Positions 56,046-64,000 of a stretch of DNA of 64,000 nt are shown here, one piece after another. Position 1 is the stretch's first letter; each line of letters starts with the position of its first letter. The notes under the pieces are model-generated. The model did not search any database. It saw only the letters and a program-made list of their open reading frames with translations, and was not told where the DNA came from. A program made the translations under genes and the position numbers. The DNA is taken from assembly GCA_963576565.1 (NCBI GenBank), contig OY755045.1, positions 5,949,477 to 6,013,476 on the forward strand. The letters are read 5' to 3'. Source of the stretch: Aspidapion aeneum. Its lineage: Eukaryota > Arthropoda > Insecta > Coleoptera > Brentidae.

Positions 56046-56713
56046 AGGAAAAACAGATTTTTTCGAAAGTCTTTAAAACTCTGTATCTCAAAATAGTTGA
56101 GGGGCTTATAGTCAAAAATCATGTCCTGTGGGATAGTTATAAGCCTAAGTTTGTAAAAAAAGATGGAAAATCCACACACACACGGCGTGCCCTTTTCGCA
56201 AAACCCGATTTGTCCGTACATTATATACCAAACTGATGCACGTGCCCCTTAGGATGCAAGTTTTCTTTCTCTAAGAGGACTTAATTTTGTCTGACTCCTC
56301 TTTATCTTTATACTGCGTAGCAAGTATACCAACGCTTTTAAACCCCTTCCGAAAGGTGGTCCTGCTACATATTGGACTTGCATTTACCTAACATCGCTAT
56401 CGTCCCAGTAGGACTTGGTTATAGACGATAGACTTCTTTACTTTTCAGCGCAACAATCGCGGTCGTGAGTTGACTTTAAGAGATTCTTGCTGGCGCCATC
56501 CTGGTTCTAACTGTAGCAGGCTCCTGGGTTATTAATCCTGACTCCTCGGTTGTTGGCTCCTGGACTACACCTGCTTATATTCTCAATGTACAAGTTCAAC
56601 ATATGTTTTTGTGTGCATGTGTATCGCACACCATTTCGATGTCGACTGTTGAACACTGAAAATGAATTGCGCGGCAGGGCTAAGTGACTTTTTTTTCTTT
56701 TTGCCTCGTTGTT
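56046..56713. other. No recognised gene; possible SINE body
   Basis: 56520-56713 could be the body of a tRNA-derived SINE whose head is the next feature, read on the minus strand. The rest is unassigned. Confidence 0.3.
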
Positions 56714-56785
56714 TGAGACGCGAACCTGGTATCTCCTGCATGTGAAGCCGGCGACCATACCACTGGACTATTCTACCGCACTGTC
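56714..56785 (-). tRNA. tRNA-like sequence (SINE head or tRNA pseudogene)
   Basis: Minus strand: 'tagtccagtgg' matches the internal promoter box A consensus. About 35 bases on, 'ggttcgcgtct' matches most of box B. An anticodon-arm-like 'cttcaca' lies between. The acceptor ends do not pair, so it is not a functional tRNA. Followed on that strand by an A-rich tract, as in tRNA-derived SINEs. Confidence 0.4.
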
Positions 56786-57117
56786 TAGAACATATGTTCA
56801 CATAAAGTTTTTTTTTCTTCTCAAATGTTATTTAATACCACAAGAGCAGATTTTTGGTGAGAACCCCAATCGCCTTGAAGCTTCAAGTTCTTACAAATAG
56901 CACGGTTATTTGCTAAATTGCAAAAATATAGTGAGAAAACATTGAAGTTTACGAAAAATTCACGTTTTGGTCTGTTACCTTTAATCTAATTTTAAGATGC
57001 GTTTCAGGTGTAAGTTAATTTACGCTAGTTTTTGCTTTATTCACAGAAAATAAATTGATTAAATCAAGAAATCGTATTTTATTGATAATATCTGGCTACC
57101 TATTCTCGTACTTGAGC

Positions 57118-57203
57118 GATGTGATGGCTGTAATGTTATGCGAAAAGACCTCTATTGCGAAAGCTTCTTCTACGATTCGACCGAGAAACGTTCAAGGTAG
57201 CTT
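57118..57203 (-). repeat. Dispersed repeat H, fragment
   Basis: 'aagcttcttctacgattcga' to 'gagaaacgttca' repeats the sequence at 57929-57961. A LINE then interrupts the region. Confidence 0.6.
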
Positions 57204-57215
57204 ATTCTTGGTCTT

Positions 57216-57818
57216 CGCACGACTCGGGGCAGGAACCGCCTATGTAGGACCGGAGCCACTTTTGGGCGTGACAAAAAGACAAGGGCAAAGCGGACTCAAC
57301 AAATGGGCCCAGGACGCGCTATTAAACTCCTGGGAAACAGGAACGGGTTGCAGACAGACCAGAGAATTCGTAGACCGTCCAAAAGCGACCAGAATTAGAT
57401 GGATGCTGGGACGGACACGAAAAGACCTCGGACTGCTGATAGGTACTCTAACCGGACATAACCGGTTGAGGAAGCACATGACATGTATAGGAGTCGAGAA
57501 TGACCCTACCTGCCCAGCCTGTGGACAGGAAGAAGAGACATCAAGACACCTCGTGGCAGAATGCGAGGCCTACGCAAGGATGAGACAACAGGCACTCGGA
57601 GCGCCAACTCTGAGCGAGGAAGAACTGCACATGCTCAAATGGGCAGACTTACTGGAATTTGTAAAGAGAACAGGAAGGCCCAATGAGTTACCCGACCATC
57701 AAAGGGAAGTGCAGAGAGTGGGTTAAGGGACAGACTTGGGGCATGGCAAAAAGGGCCTACTCTGGCCTACTTGTCAGACCTGCGGGTCAACCCCCCCCCC
57801 ACTACTACTACTACTACT
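57216..57818 (+). mobile_element. LINE family L3, 3' fragment with target duplication
   Basis: 5'-truncated, (ACT)n tail (57801-57818), exact 12-bp duplication ATTCTTGGTCTT (57204-57215, 57819-57830). Uninterrupted counterpart of 25894-27278. Confidence 0.9.
57217..57726 (+). pseudogene. L3 LINE ORF2 C-terminus (RNase H end and zinc knuckle)
   Basis: Frame open to TAA at 57724: GPEPLLGVTKRQGQSGLNKW, GCRQTREFVDRPKATRIRWM, LGLLIGTLTGHNRLRKHMTC and CPACGQEEETSRHLVAEC, ending PNELPDHQREVQRVG. The 'GPEP..G' to 'WxxT.GCRQ' stretch lies just after the RNase H domain in R1/I-type LINEs. The open frame extends upstream into host sequence (57055-57215) only by chance. No disabling mutation is visible in the retained part, so the insertion is young. 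Confidence 0.85.
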
Positions 57819-57830
57819 ATTCTTGGTCTT

Positions 57831-58053
57831 GAACGAAGTGATAGTTCCCATCACATACTTTGGCCAATGGCAAGCTTTAAATTAGCTCCGAGCCGTCACG
57901 TGTTATGTAATAAGGACTCCATTGCGCAAGCTTCTCCTACGATTCGATCGAGAAACGTTCAGTCGGTACGGGGCAGGAGAACAGATTTCACTTTAAACGC
58001 GTAAAATTCACTGTGAAGAGCGGCGACTATGTCATTAGTCGAGACAAGTCATT
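57831..58053 (-). repeat. Dispersed repeat H, copy 2
   Basis: Reverse complement of most of 23100-23372 ('ggccaatggcaagctttaaa', 'ggggcaggagaacagattt', 'cgagacaagtcattt'). Confidence 0.65.
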
Positions 58054-58237
58054 TTGCACAACATGCGACAAAACAAAGGAGTTATAAGAAGTTTTTTTTA
58101 TTTAAAAGCCGTAAATATTTGTAGAAATAATGAAGAATTAATCACAGAAATCTACAACATTAAAAAGGACTTACAACAGAATGGTTATTCCGAGAAATTA
58201 ATAAATTCAACGATCTCTAAAATTAAAAACAAACCAA

Positions 58238-58767
58238 ATGAAGCAAATTCTCAAAATAATAATCCATTGGGTATTAATATCTCATATGTTCAAGGGATTT
58301 CAGAAAACAAGACGAATAGCCAAACACTATAATACAAAAACAGTATTTTCATCGGGAAATACGATAAGGAGTTTTGTAACTAAAACGAAACCAGAAAATC
58401 CCTCAAATAATAAAGAATGTATTTACCAAATCCCGTGTAAGTGTGGTAAATCATATGTAGGTGAAACGAAACGCCCTCTTCAGGTTAGAGTAAATGAACA
58501 TCTAAAAAGTACCCATTTAGGGGATATTGAAAAATCGGGTTTAGCAGATCATGCATGGTCAAATGATCACAGGATTCAGTGGTCAGAAGCTAAAGTTTTA
58601 CATAAGGAGTCGCATTGGCGAAAACGAAAGTTTATTGAAGCTGCGTTTATAATGCAGAATAAAGAAGTTTTCAGTCAACCAAGTACGGACATACCAAACA
58701 TATGGAAACAAGTCCTTAAGGAAAACAATCGTCTTAGGATTAAAAAAAGGAGGCAGGCCGTCACACC
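58238..58767 (+). pseudogene. Penelope-like GIY-YIG endonuclease domain
   Basis: After a frameshift near 58310 (upstream frame ends SYVQGISEN), this frame reads RIAKHYNTKTVFSSGNTIRS, KECIYQIPCKCGKSYVGETK, RPLQVRVNEHLKST, SGLADHAWSNDHRIQWSEAK and RKRKFIEAAFIM. 'YQIPC...YVGET...R...EH' with the downstream 'E' helix is the GIY-YIG nuclease domain that ends Penelope-like proteins. The tyrosine, arginine and glutamate positions are retained. The linker with CxC is also typical. The frame continues into the LINE by chance. Confidence 0.85.
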
Positions 58768-59536
58768 GGCAACAAAAACCTTGTACAATTCAACGCGCAG
58801 AATACCCAAGCAGCCCTGTTTTCAAAAAAGACCAGCACCGGTGAGCCAAACATCATGCTATCTGGAAGTGCTGTCACATTGCAGAGCCAGTTGAACATCC
58901 TAGGAGTCACTGCAGAGACCAACATGTCTTGGCACAGTCACGTGGCAGATATAGCTCAAAGGGCGTCCCAAAAGCTTGGGGTGCTATTTCGTACAAGACA
59001 TCTGTATACACCAAGCCAACTGCTGACACTCTACAAAGCCCAGATTCGACCAACTATGGAGTACTGCTCACATATATGGAGTGCGGCACCCAAACATACC
59101 TTAATGCTTTTGAACACCGTGCAAAAACGAGCTATCAAGCTGATCAATGACCCCGCACTTACCCATAGCTTGGATAGTCTCGAACATCGAATAACTGTGG
59201 GCGATCTATCTCTCTTCTACAGGTATTATCACGGAAAATGCTCTGAAGAGTTGGCACGTATGATCCTCCTGGGAGTAGCACTTACTAGGCAAACACGTCA
59301 AACAGACGGTCACCATCAATTTACTGTCAAAATAGAGGCACCAAGAACCTCATTATATCAGAATTCATATCTCTGGAGAACAGCATCGCTGTGGAATAAA
59401 CTCCCTGCGACAGTTTTCCCTGCAGGTTACAACCTGAACCGTTTCAAAACCAACACACACCAACATCTCCGCGCACTGGCCGCTTCTCGAGCATGATAGG
59501 GATCTCCTTGCGAGTGCGCTTAACCGTAAAAAAAAA
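58768..59536 (+). mobile_element. jockey-like LINE fragment inserted in the Penelope-like element
   Basis: 5'-truncated. A10 tail ends at 59537. A short duplication acacc is found at both ends (58763-58767, 59537-59541). Confidence 0.85.
58774..59496 (+). pseudogene. jockey-like LINE ORF2, C-terminal part
   Basis: Open frame to the TGA at 59494-59496: QFNAQNTQAALFSKKTS, NILGVTAETNMSWHSHVADI, LLTLYKAQIRPTMEYCSHIW, LDSLEHRITVGDLSLFYRYY, SLWNKLPATVFPAGYNLNRF. This is the reverse-transcriptase thumb and the conserved C-terminal domain of jockey-clade ORF2. The polymerase palm is missing. No stop or shift occurs over about 240 codons, so it is a recent insertion. Confidence 0.9.
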
Positions 59537-59690
59537 ACACCTGACTGCACATCAAGGAGTAAAAGCATGAACCTGTAGACTAGATTGTTTAATTTACATT
59601 TGAAAACGGTTAGAGATAGTTACTAACCGAAATGTCGTGTTTCAAATAAATAAACATAATCGAAGTCCGAAGTTTTATTTCTAGATTTCT

Positions 59691-60204
59691 TGATGTTATG
59701 AATCACTGCCAAATATCGTTCAATTCTCTTCAATAATTCAGAATATATTTGGGTGGGCTCGGACTTTTGGGACACCCTGTATATTGTTTTGGTGCATAGG
59801 ACAGCAGTTTTTATTTTAAACCAATGCCATTTCCTTTGATTTGATATAAAAAAAAATTGTGCGGGTATTTGACAAAGATATATTTGTCGCAACTTTGTAA
59901 AAACTGCAACAAACTAACTCAAATCTAACCCAATAAACTTTTCACTTTAAACAAAATCTAGCCCCATTAAATTCAAAACAACTGAAATCTAGCTCATCAA
60001 AATCGTAAAATCTTCCCAGAAATTAAGTAACAAACAATTACGTCTCTTATTGACTCGCATCGGCAGTTAAAAATCTAATTTTGAACGCAATAAAAACTTT
60101 CTGTCAAAACAATTAGTCTAGATGTCTGCCTGTTTACATTGTTGAATATTAGTGCATATTGCTGTGTTCTAAAGGGCTTTAAAGCCCATCTCTATTTGAT
60201 CTAT
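59691..60204. other. No recognised feature
   Basis: 'ggacaccctgtatattg' at about 59770 is the only familiar repeat motif. Confidence 0.45.
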
Positions 60205-61140
60205 TTAGCCTTCTTTGATACATCTTTGGACATAGGCCTCCCCCAATATCTTCCACTCTTCGCTGTCTGTCGCCGTTTTAATATTGCTACCTCTCCTCTG
60301 GCATCTATTACTTTTGTTTTATTTCTTATCCATTCATTCCTTTTTCTGTCTGTCAGATTTGATTGATTGATCTTTGGGCCTTTGTTATCTTGTCTATGTT
60401 TAATTTTGTAAGTGTCCAGGTCTGGGATTCATAGGTGAGTATAGGAAGGATACATTGTTTATACACTTTCGTTTTAAGGTACTGAGGATAGTTTTTATTT
60501 TTCAATATGTAGCTTAATTTATTAAATGCTGCCGAGTCTCTTGATTTTAGCCGTTTGGTTTTCTTTTTTTAGTATAATAATTTGTGCCAGATATATATTC
60601 CTCTACTTGTTCTACTTTATCTTGGTTTATTATGATCGTGATTCCTCATCTGTGTTTGTTATGATTTTAGTTTTAGTGTAGTTCATACTCAGTTCTATAT
60701 TTTTAGCTGCGGTATCCAGTTCTTCCAGCATTTTTATCAATTGTTCTTCCTTATCTGTTATTAAGGCGATATCGTCATGGCTTCTCGCGATGGTTCCCTT
60801 TTTGTTTTTGTTTGGTATAATTCTGTACAGAATAGTTGTTAGTTTCTATGCCCTTTATATCCTTTATTTTATTTATTTCATATCTACCTAGAGTGGATCT
60901 TAGACATTTCATATTTCTGTTATTTTCTCTCAACTCTCTATTTCTTGGTTCTTTCTTTTATCATTTTTCTTATAGTTTGATTTATTTCTGTGTATTCCAT
61001 TGATGTCCTTTTTGCTCTTTTCTCCAGGTTCCGCCTTTTTTTCATCCATGGTCATAGCTCTTGTCAGCGTATCATTTATTTCATCTGTATTTTAATTTTT
61101 GCATCCTCGTTTTGGGTTAGCTCTTCCTTTAGCCTTTCTT
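60205..61140 (-). mobile_element. LINE family L1, internally deleted copy
   Basis: Minus strand: 61040-60790 encodes the lysine-rich linker found at 21536. 60770-60600 encodes DDIALITDKEEQLIKMLEEL and MNYTKTKIITNTDEE. 60480-60400 encodes LPILTYESQTWTLTKL, and 60290-60205 the WKILGEAYVQRCIKEG-type tail. The catalytic middle of the reverse transcriptase is deleted. Confidence 0.75.
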
Positions 61141-61196
61141 TGTATTTAGCTTTATTTTGTGGAAGTTTATTCATAGAAATAAAATTTCGGACTTCC

Positions 61197-61995
61197 ATTG
61201 TTTTTATTTATTTTAAAACACTTTTTTTTTTAATTTCGGACTTCCATTGTCTTTATTTATTTTAAAACACGACGTTTCGGTTAGTAAGTATCTCTAACCG
61301 TTACTTGGTGTGCAGTCAGGTGTGACGGCCCGCCCCCTTTTTTAATCCTAAGACGCCTATTTTCCTTAAGGAGTGGTTTCCATATGTTTGGTATGTCCGT
61401 ACTTGGTTGACTGAAAACTTCTTTATTCTGCATTATAAACGCAGCTTCAATAAACTTTCGTTTTCGCCAATGCGACTCCTTATGTAAAACTTTAGCCTCT
61501 GACCACTGAATCCTGTGATCATTTGACCATGCATGATCTGCTAAACCGGATTTTTCAATATCCCCTAATTGGGTACTTTTTAGATGTTCATTTACTCTAA
61601 CCTGAAGAGGGCGTTTCGTTTCACCTACATATGATTTACCACACTCACACGGGATTTGGTAAATACATTCCTTATTATTTGAGGGATTGTCTGGTTTTGT
61701 TTTAGTTACAAAACTTCTTATCGTATTTCCCGAAGAAAATACTGTTTTTATATTATAGTGTTTAGGATTAAAACAGGGGGCGGGCCGTCACACCTGACTG
61801 CACACCAAGTAGTATAAGTAGTAGCCTAAAGACTAGATTGTTTAGTTTACACTTGATAACGGTTAGAGATACTTACTAACCGAAACGTCGTGTTTTAAAA
61901 TAAATAAAGCCAATGGAAGTCCGAAATTTTAAAAAAAAGTGTTTTAAAATAAATAAAGACAATGGAAGTCCGAAATTTTATTTCTACACAATCAT
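61197..61995. mobile_element. Penelope-like elements, head-to-head inverted pair of 3' ends
   Basis: Minus strand 61770-61345 encodes the GIY-YIG segment (ECIYQIPCECGKSYVGETKR, SGLADHAWSNDHRIQWSEAK, KFIEAAFIMQNKE) and runs into its 3' end at 61345-61197. Immediately on the right, a second 3' end (61766-61995) lies in the plus orientation. In both, the last ~45 bp ('gttttaaaataaataaag', 'aatggaagtccgaaatttt') is duplicated in tandem. Inverted, partly duplicated ends are common in Penelope-like elements. Confidence 0.8.
61852..61890 (+). ncRNA. Decayed Penelope-type hammerhead motif
   Basis: A ggttag/ctaacc helix II with a 9-base loop is followed by GAAAC and GTC, the 3' half of a hammerhead with minimal helix III. 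The upstream core box should read CTGANGA but reads ttgataa. Related motifs lie at 61271-61303 (minus) and 59600-59636 (plus, tgaaaac). Confidence 0.45.
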
Positions 61996-62004
61996 TGTCT
62001 ACGA

Positions 62005-62283
62005 GTTTCAAACAAAAAGTTTATTCATGTCAAGTTGTTCATTGTTATTAATAATTTTTCTTTTCATTTCGAAATTGCTATCAATGCAGATTTTTGTTCT
62101 GACCATCCTGTGATCACTCCCTGTTATAAAGCTGTTTAGTACTGTTACATCTTTAACGATGTTTTTCTCATAAGTAAGTATGTAATCAATTTCGTTTTTC
62201 GTTATTCCATTAGGGCTGAGCCATGTCCACTTTCCTTGTGGTTTCTTTCTATAGAACGGGTTCATTGCATGGAAAACATCCAC
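62005..62283 (-). pseudogene. LINE endonuclease domain fragment
   Basis: 91 residues: FYRKKPQGKWTWLSPNGITK, NEIDYILTYEKNIVKDVTVL, and SFITGSDHRMVRTKI. 'TWxSPxGxxxNEIDYI' and 'GSDHR' are the last two motifs of the APE-type (exonuclease-endonuclease-phosphatase) endonuclease of non-LTR retrotransposons, with the catalytic SDH. The N-terminal half is missing. It probably belongs to L1 or L2. Confidence 0.85.
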
Positions 62284-62299
62284 TAAAATCTAAGGGTCT

Positions 62300-63415
62300 T
62301 AGGTCTGGCATATAAAATTAGTTTACTGTTGTTTTTAAATAAATGTAAGGGTTTTTTGTATTAAATTGCAATAAGGTGTATCAAACTAGATATAGTTGCC
62401 AACTCTTAATCGATATAAGTATAACTAAACAACAAATATAAAACAGTAACCCACTAACATATAGAGTTTTAGACATGTCATTTCGTCCATCTAGGTAGGC
62501 ATAGGTCTAAAAATAATTCAAAAACATTTGATTTTTGACCCTACCTAAGATACTTTACTGTAGACTTGTTCGCACTATTTAATTAAAACCGATTCGAGAG
62601 CCAATTTAATTTTTCTTTTGTTTTTCAATGAGAGTCTGGCTAAAATGTCAAAGTCATTTTGAACGAAAAATAAATGTGCCTATTTAAAAGCCTAACTGCA
62701 ATTCTTCTTCTCTAGGCTATAGAGAAATAATAGAGAGTAATAGTCACGGCGTTGCGTAATGTACATTTTATTTTATTTTATTTTATTTACACCACTTAAC
62801 AGGAGTTAACCCAATTACAAAGTGGGGAAGAATACAGTGATTAACAATAACAGAATCTAAAGATAAAATGAAGTACAAAATAAAAGAAATTACTACATCT
62901 ACACTGAGTGAGCAGAAATAAAAATTATGAAAATCGTATATTTTTTAAGGTAGAGATACTGCAATTAAATATGTCACATCTGTCGCAAGTCTGATTGCAC
63001 GTGTTACAAGCCCGAATTATTGGAGAATTTTTGCAAATATTGGTGCGCTGGTAAGGAAGATAAAACGGAACAGTAGTGCGTGCTGATGTTCTGGGTACTA
63101 AAAAAATTAATCTTATGCAATAATTCCTGGGAGTCGATTTGATTATGTATTAATTTGAAAATGAAAAAATGAATTGCAACTCTGCCAACTTGCGCCGGTC
63201 CTTCAATGAAGATATACTGAACCTTTCACAAAGGACCTGGTTCAGAATACCAATTTCGGGATACACACTATACACATTATATCCACTTATAATCATAGCA
63301 TTTGTAATTGGTCTACCAATGTATCTTCACTACAGGACACCAAAAAGGAATATCCACTTTAAAATATTAAAATTAAGTACAACAATATAATAATACTACT
63401 AGTAGTATTTGGCTT
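62300..63415. other. No recognised gene; (TTTTA)n tract
   Basis: A (TTTTA)n microsatellite lies at 62766-62788. The rest, including a 73-codon frame at 63169, is unassigned. Confidence 0.45.
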
Positions 63416-63790
63416 AAAAATTCCGCTGATTGACGCTCACGTCTGAAGGTGGGTAAAAATGCTAATCAGCGTTGATCTGGCCTGAAAGCAGAAGTGCTGT
63501 CGTAGGTCACGAATGGTTTATATAGTTTATACTCGTCTGCTCTTGTAATAGTTTCTCTCGTATCTCGATAGATGGCACTTCTTGCGAAGATTTTCTCACT
63601 ATAGACGTAGGATGAGAGTCTGATTAACTTTGCAAGGGTGTCACATTGATCACGCATTGTTCTGAGGAGTCCCATAAGGACGAAACACTTAATAGGGTTT
63701 ATTGGTCTTGGACCCCCGTCAGGTTAAGCTTTCGAGCTACCCAGGGGAAAAATATGAGAGAAACAAAACTTATTTTTACTCGATTTTAAA
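63416..63790 (+). mobile_element. Family J, B-A unit
   Basis: ggcttaaaaattccgctg start and 'gttgatctggcctgaaagc', then the damaged hammerhead and segment A to about 63785 ('gttaagctttcgagctaccc'). Same orientation as the 44183 copy. Confidence 0.7.
63656..63697 (+). ncRNA. Hammerhead ribozyme remnant, helix III deleted
   Basis: CTGAGGA (63662-63668), helix II (63669-63681) and GAAA (63682-63685) are intact. Then a deletion relative to the other copies removes helix III and the cleavage site. Confidence 0.55.
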
Positions 63791-63877
63791 GCTTGGTGCT
63801 CTGATAAAGCTAACATCCTAGATCTATAGCTTTAAGGACCTTTAAATCTAATAGAGTTAGGAGGAGGGAAAATTTTG

Positions 63878-64000
63878 GCAATAAAAGCAAAACTAACCAA
63901 AGTAAATAAAGGTCTTAAACAAGGTTGCTGTATCTCGCCTACGCTCTTCAAGATATACTTGGAACAAGTCCTTAAAGTATGGAAGAGAAAATGCCAAAAC
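63878..64000 (+). mobile_element. LINE reverse-transcriptase fragment running off the window
   Basis: 41 codons, open to the last base: KGLKQGCCISPTLFKIYLEQ followed by VLKVWKRKC. This is the RQGCxxSPxLF reverse-transcriptase motif, most like L1/L2. It continues beyond the window. Confidence 0.85.

Larger units (their letters stand above)
58058..59690 (+). mobile_element. Penelope-like element, 5'-truncated, split by a LINE insertion
   Basis: Coding part 58058-58767, then a LINE insertion (58768-59536), then the 3' end ('acacctgactgcac', the hairpin ggttag...ctaacc followed by gaaatgtcg, and 'aagtccgaagttttatttct'). The copy at 61.2-62.0 kb has the uninterrupted junction 'gccgtcacacctgactgcac', which proves the insertion. 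The reverse-transcriptase domain is not present. Confidence 0.85.

Noticed and set aside
57055..57203. N-terminal extension of the L3 ORF
   Set aside because: It lies outside the LINE's target duplication, so it is host sequence read by chance in the same frame.

Overview
The window looks like intergenic or heterochromatic DNA from a large, AT-rich, repeat-dominated arthropod genome. An insect is most likely and a beetle would fit, but that is inferred from the mix of element families, not from a marker gene. I found no intact host gene. Every protein signature I could recognise belongs to a transposable element, and nearly all are 5'-truncated, frameshifted or interrupted.

Layout. 1-7 kb: a short TIR element with 7-bp duplications (S), long fold-back elements (B), a pogo/Tigger-like MITE, a (GTCT)n-bearing Helentron-like element (M) and a Penelope-type hammerhead motif. 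7.3-10.3 kb: a composite element (E) carrying a 1.6-kb TIR element (F) with an internal satellite. 10.6-16.5 kb: two hAT elements with exact 8-bp duplications, one with a transposase fragment, plus LINE relics. 18.4-22.5 kb: another E copy, holding a hAT that holds an M element with a ~330-bp tetranucleotide array, then a fold-back with a LINE fragment between its arms. 24-28.9 kb: nested insertions up to four layers deep. 29.9-35.1 kb: hAT MITEs, M, and the hammerhead-bearing family J. 37.7-40.1 kb: a P-superfamily remnant inside a pogo-like element. 40.4-46.4 kb: J copies, a jockey-like LINE end, a solo LTR, and a retroelement ORF split by a 322-bp satellite. 47.3-57.8 kb: LINE copies and a 292-bp satellite. 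58-62.3 kb: Penelope-like elements with a GIY-YIG endonuclease domain. 63.4-64 kb: a last J copy and a LINE reverse-transcriptase fragment running off the end.

The most interesting system is family J, about 0.45 kb per unit and present complete or in part at six loci. It carries a type I hammerhead self-cleaving ribozyme motif. One copy (40754-40801, minus) has every core residue I can check; three others have lost function in three different ways. One locus shows a head-to-tail A-B-A arrangement, as expected of a ribozyme-processed, retrozyme-like repeat. A second, Penelope-type hammerhead lies at 3427-3469, decayed ones lie at the ends of the Penelope copies, and the 322-bp satellite carries a weaker twister-like motif. 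Because many insertions are recent enough to keep their target duplications, insertion order can be read at several loci.
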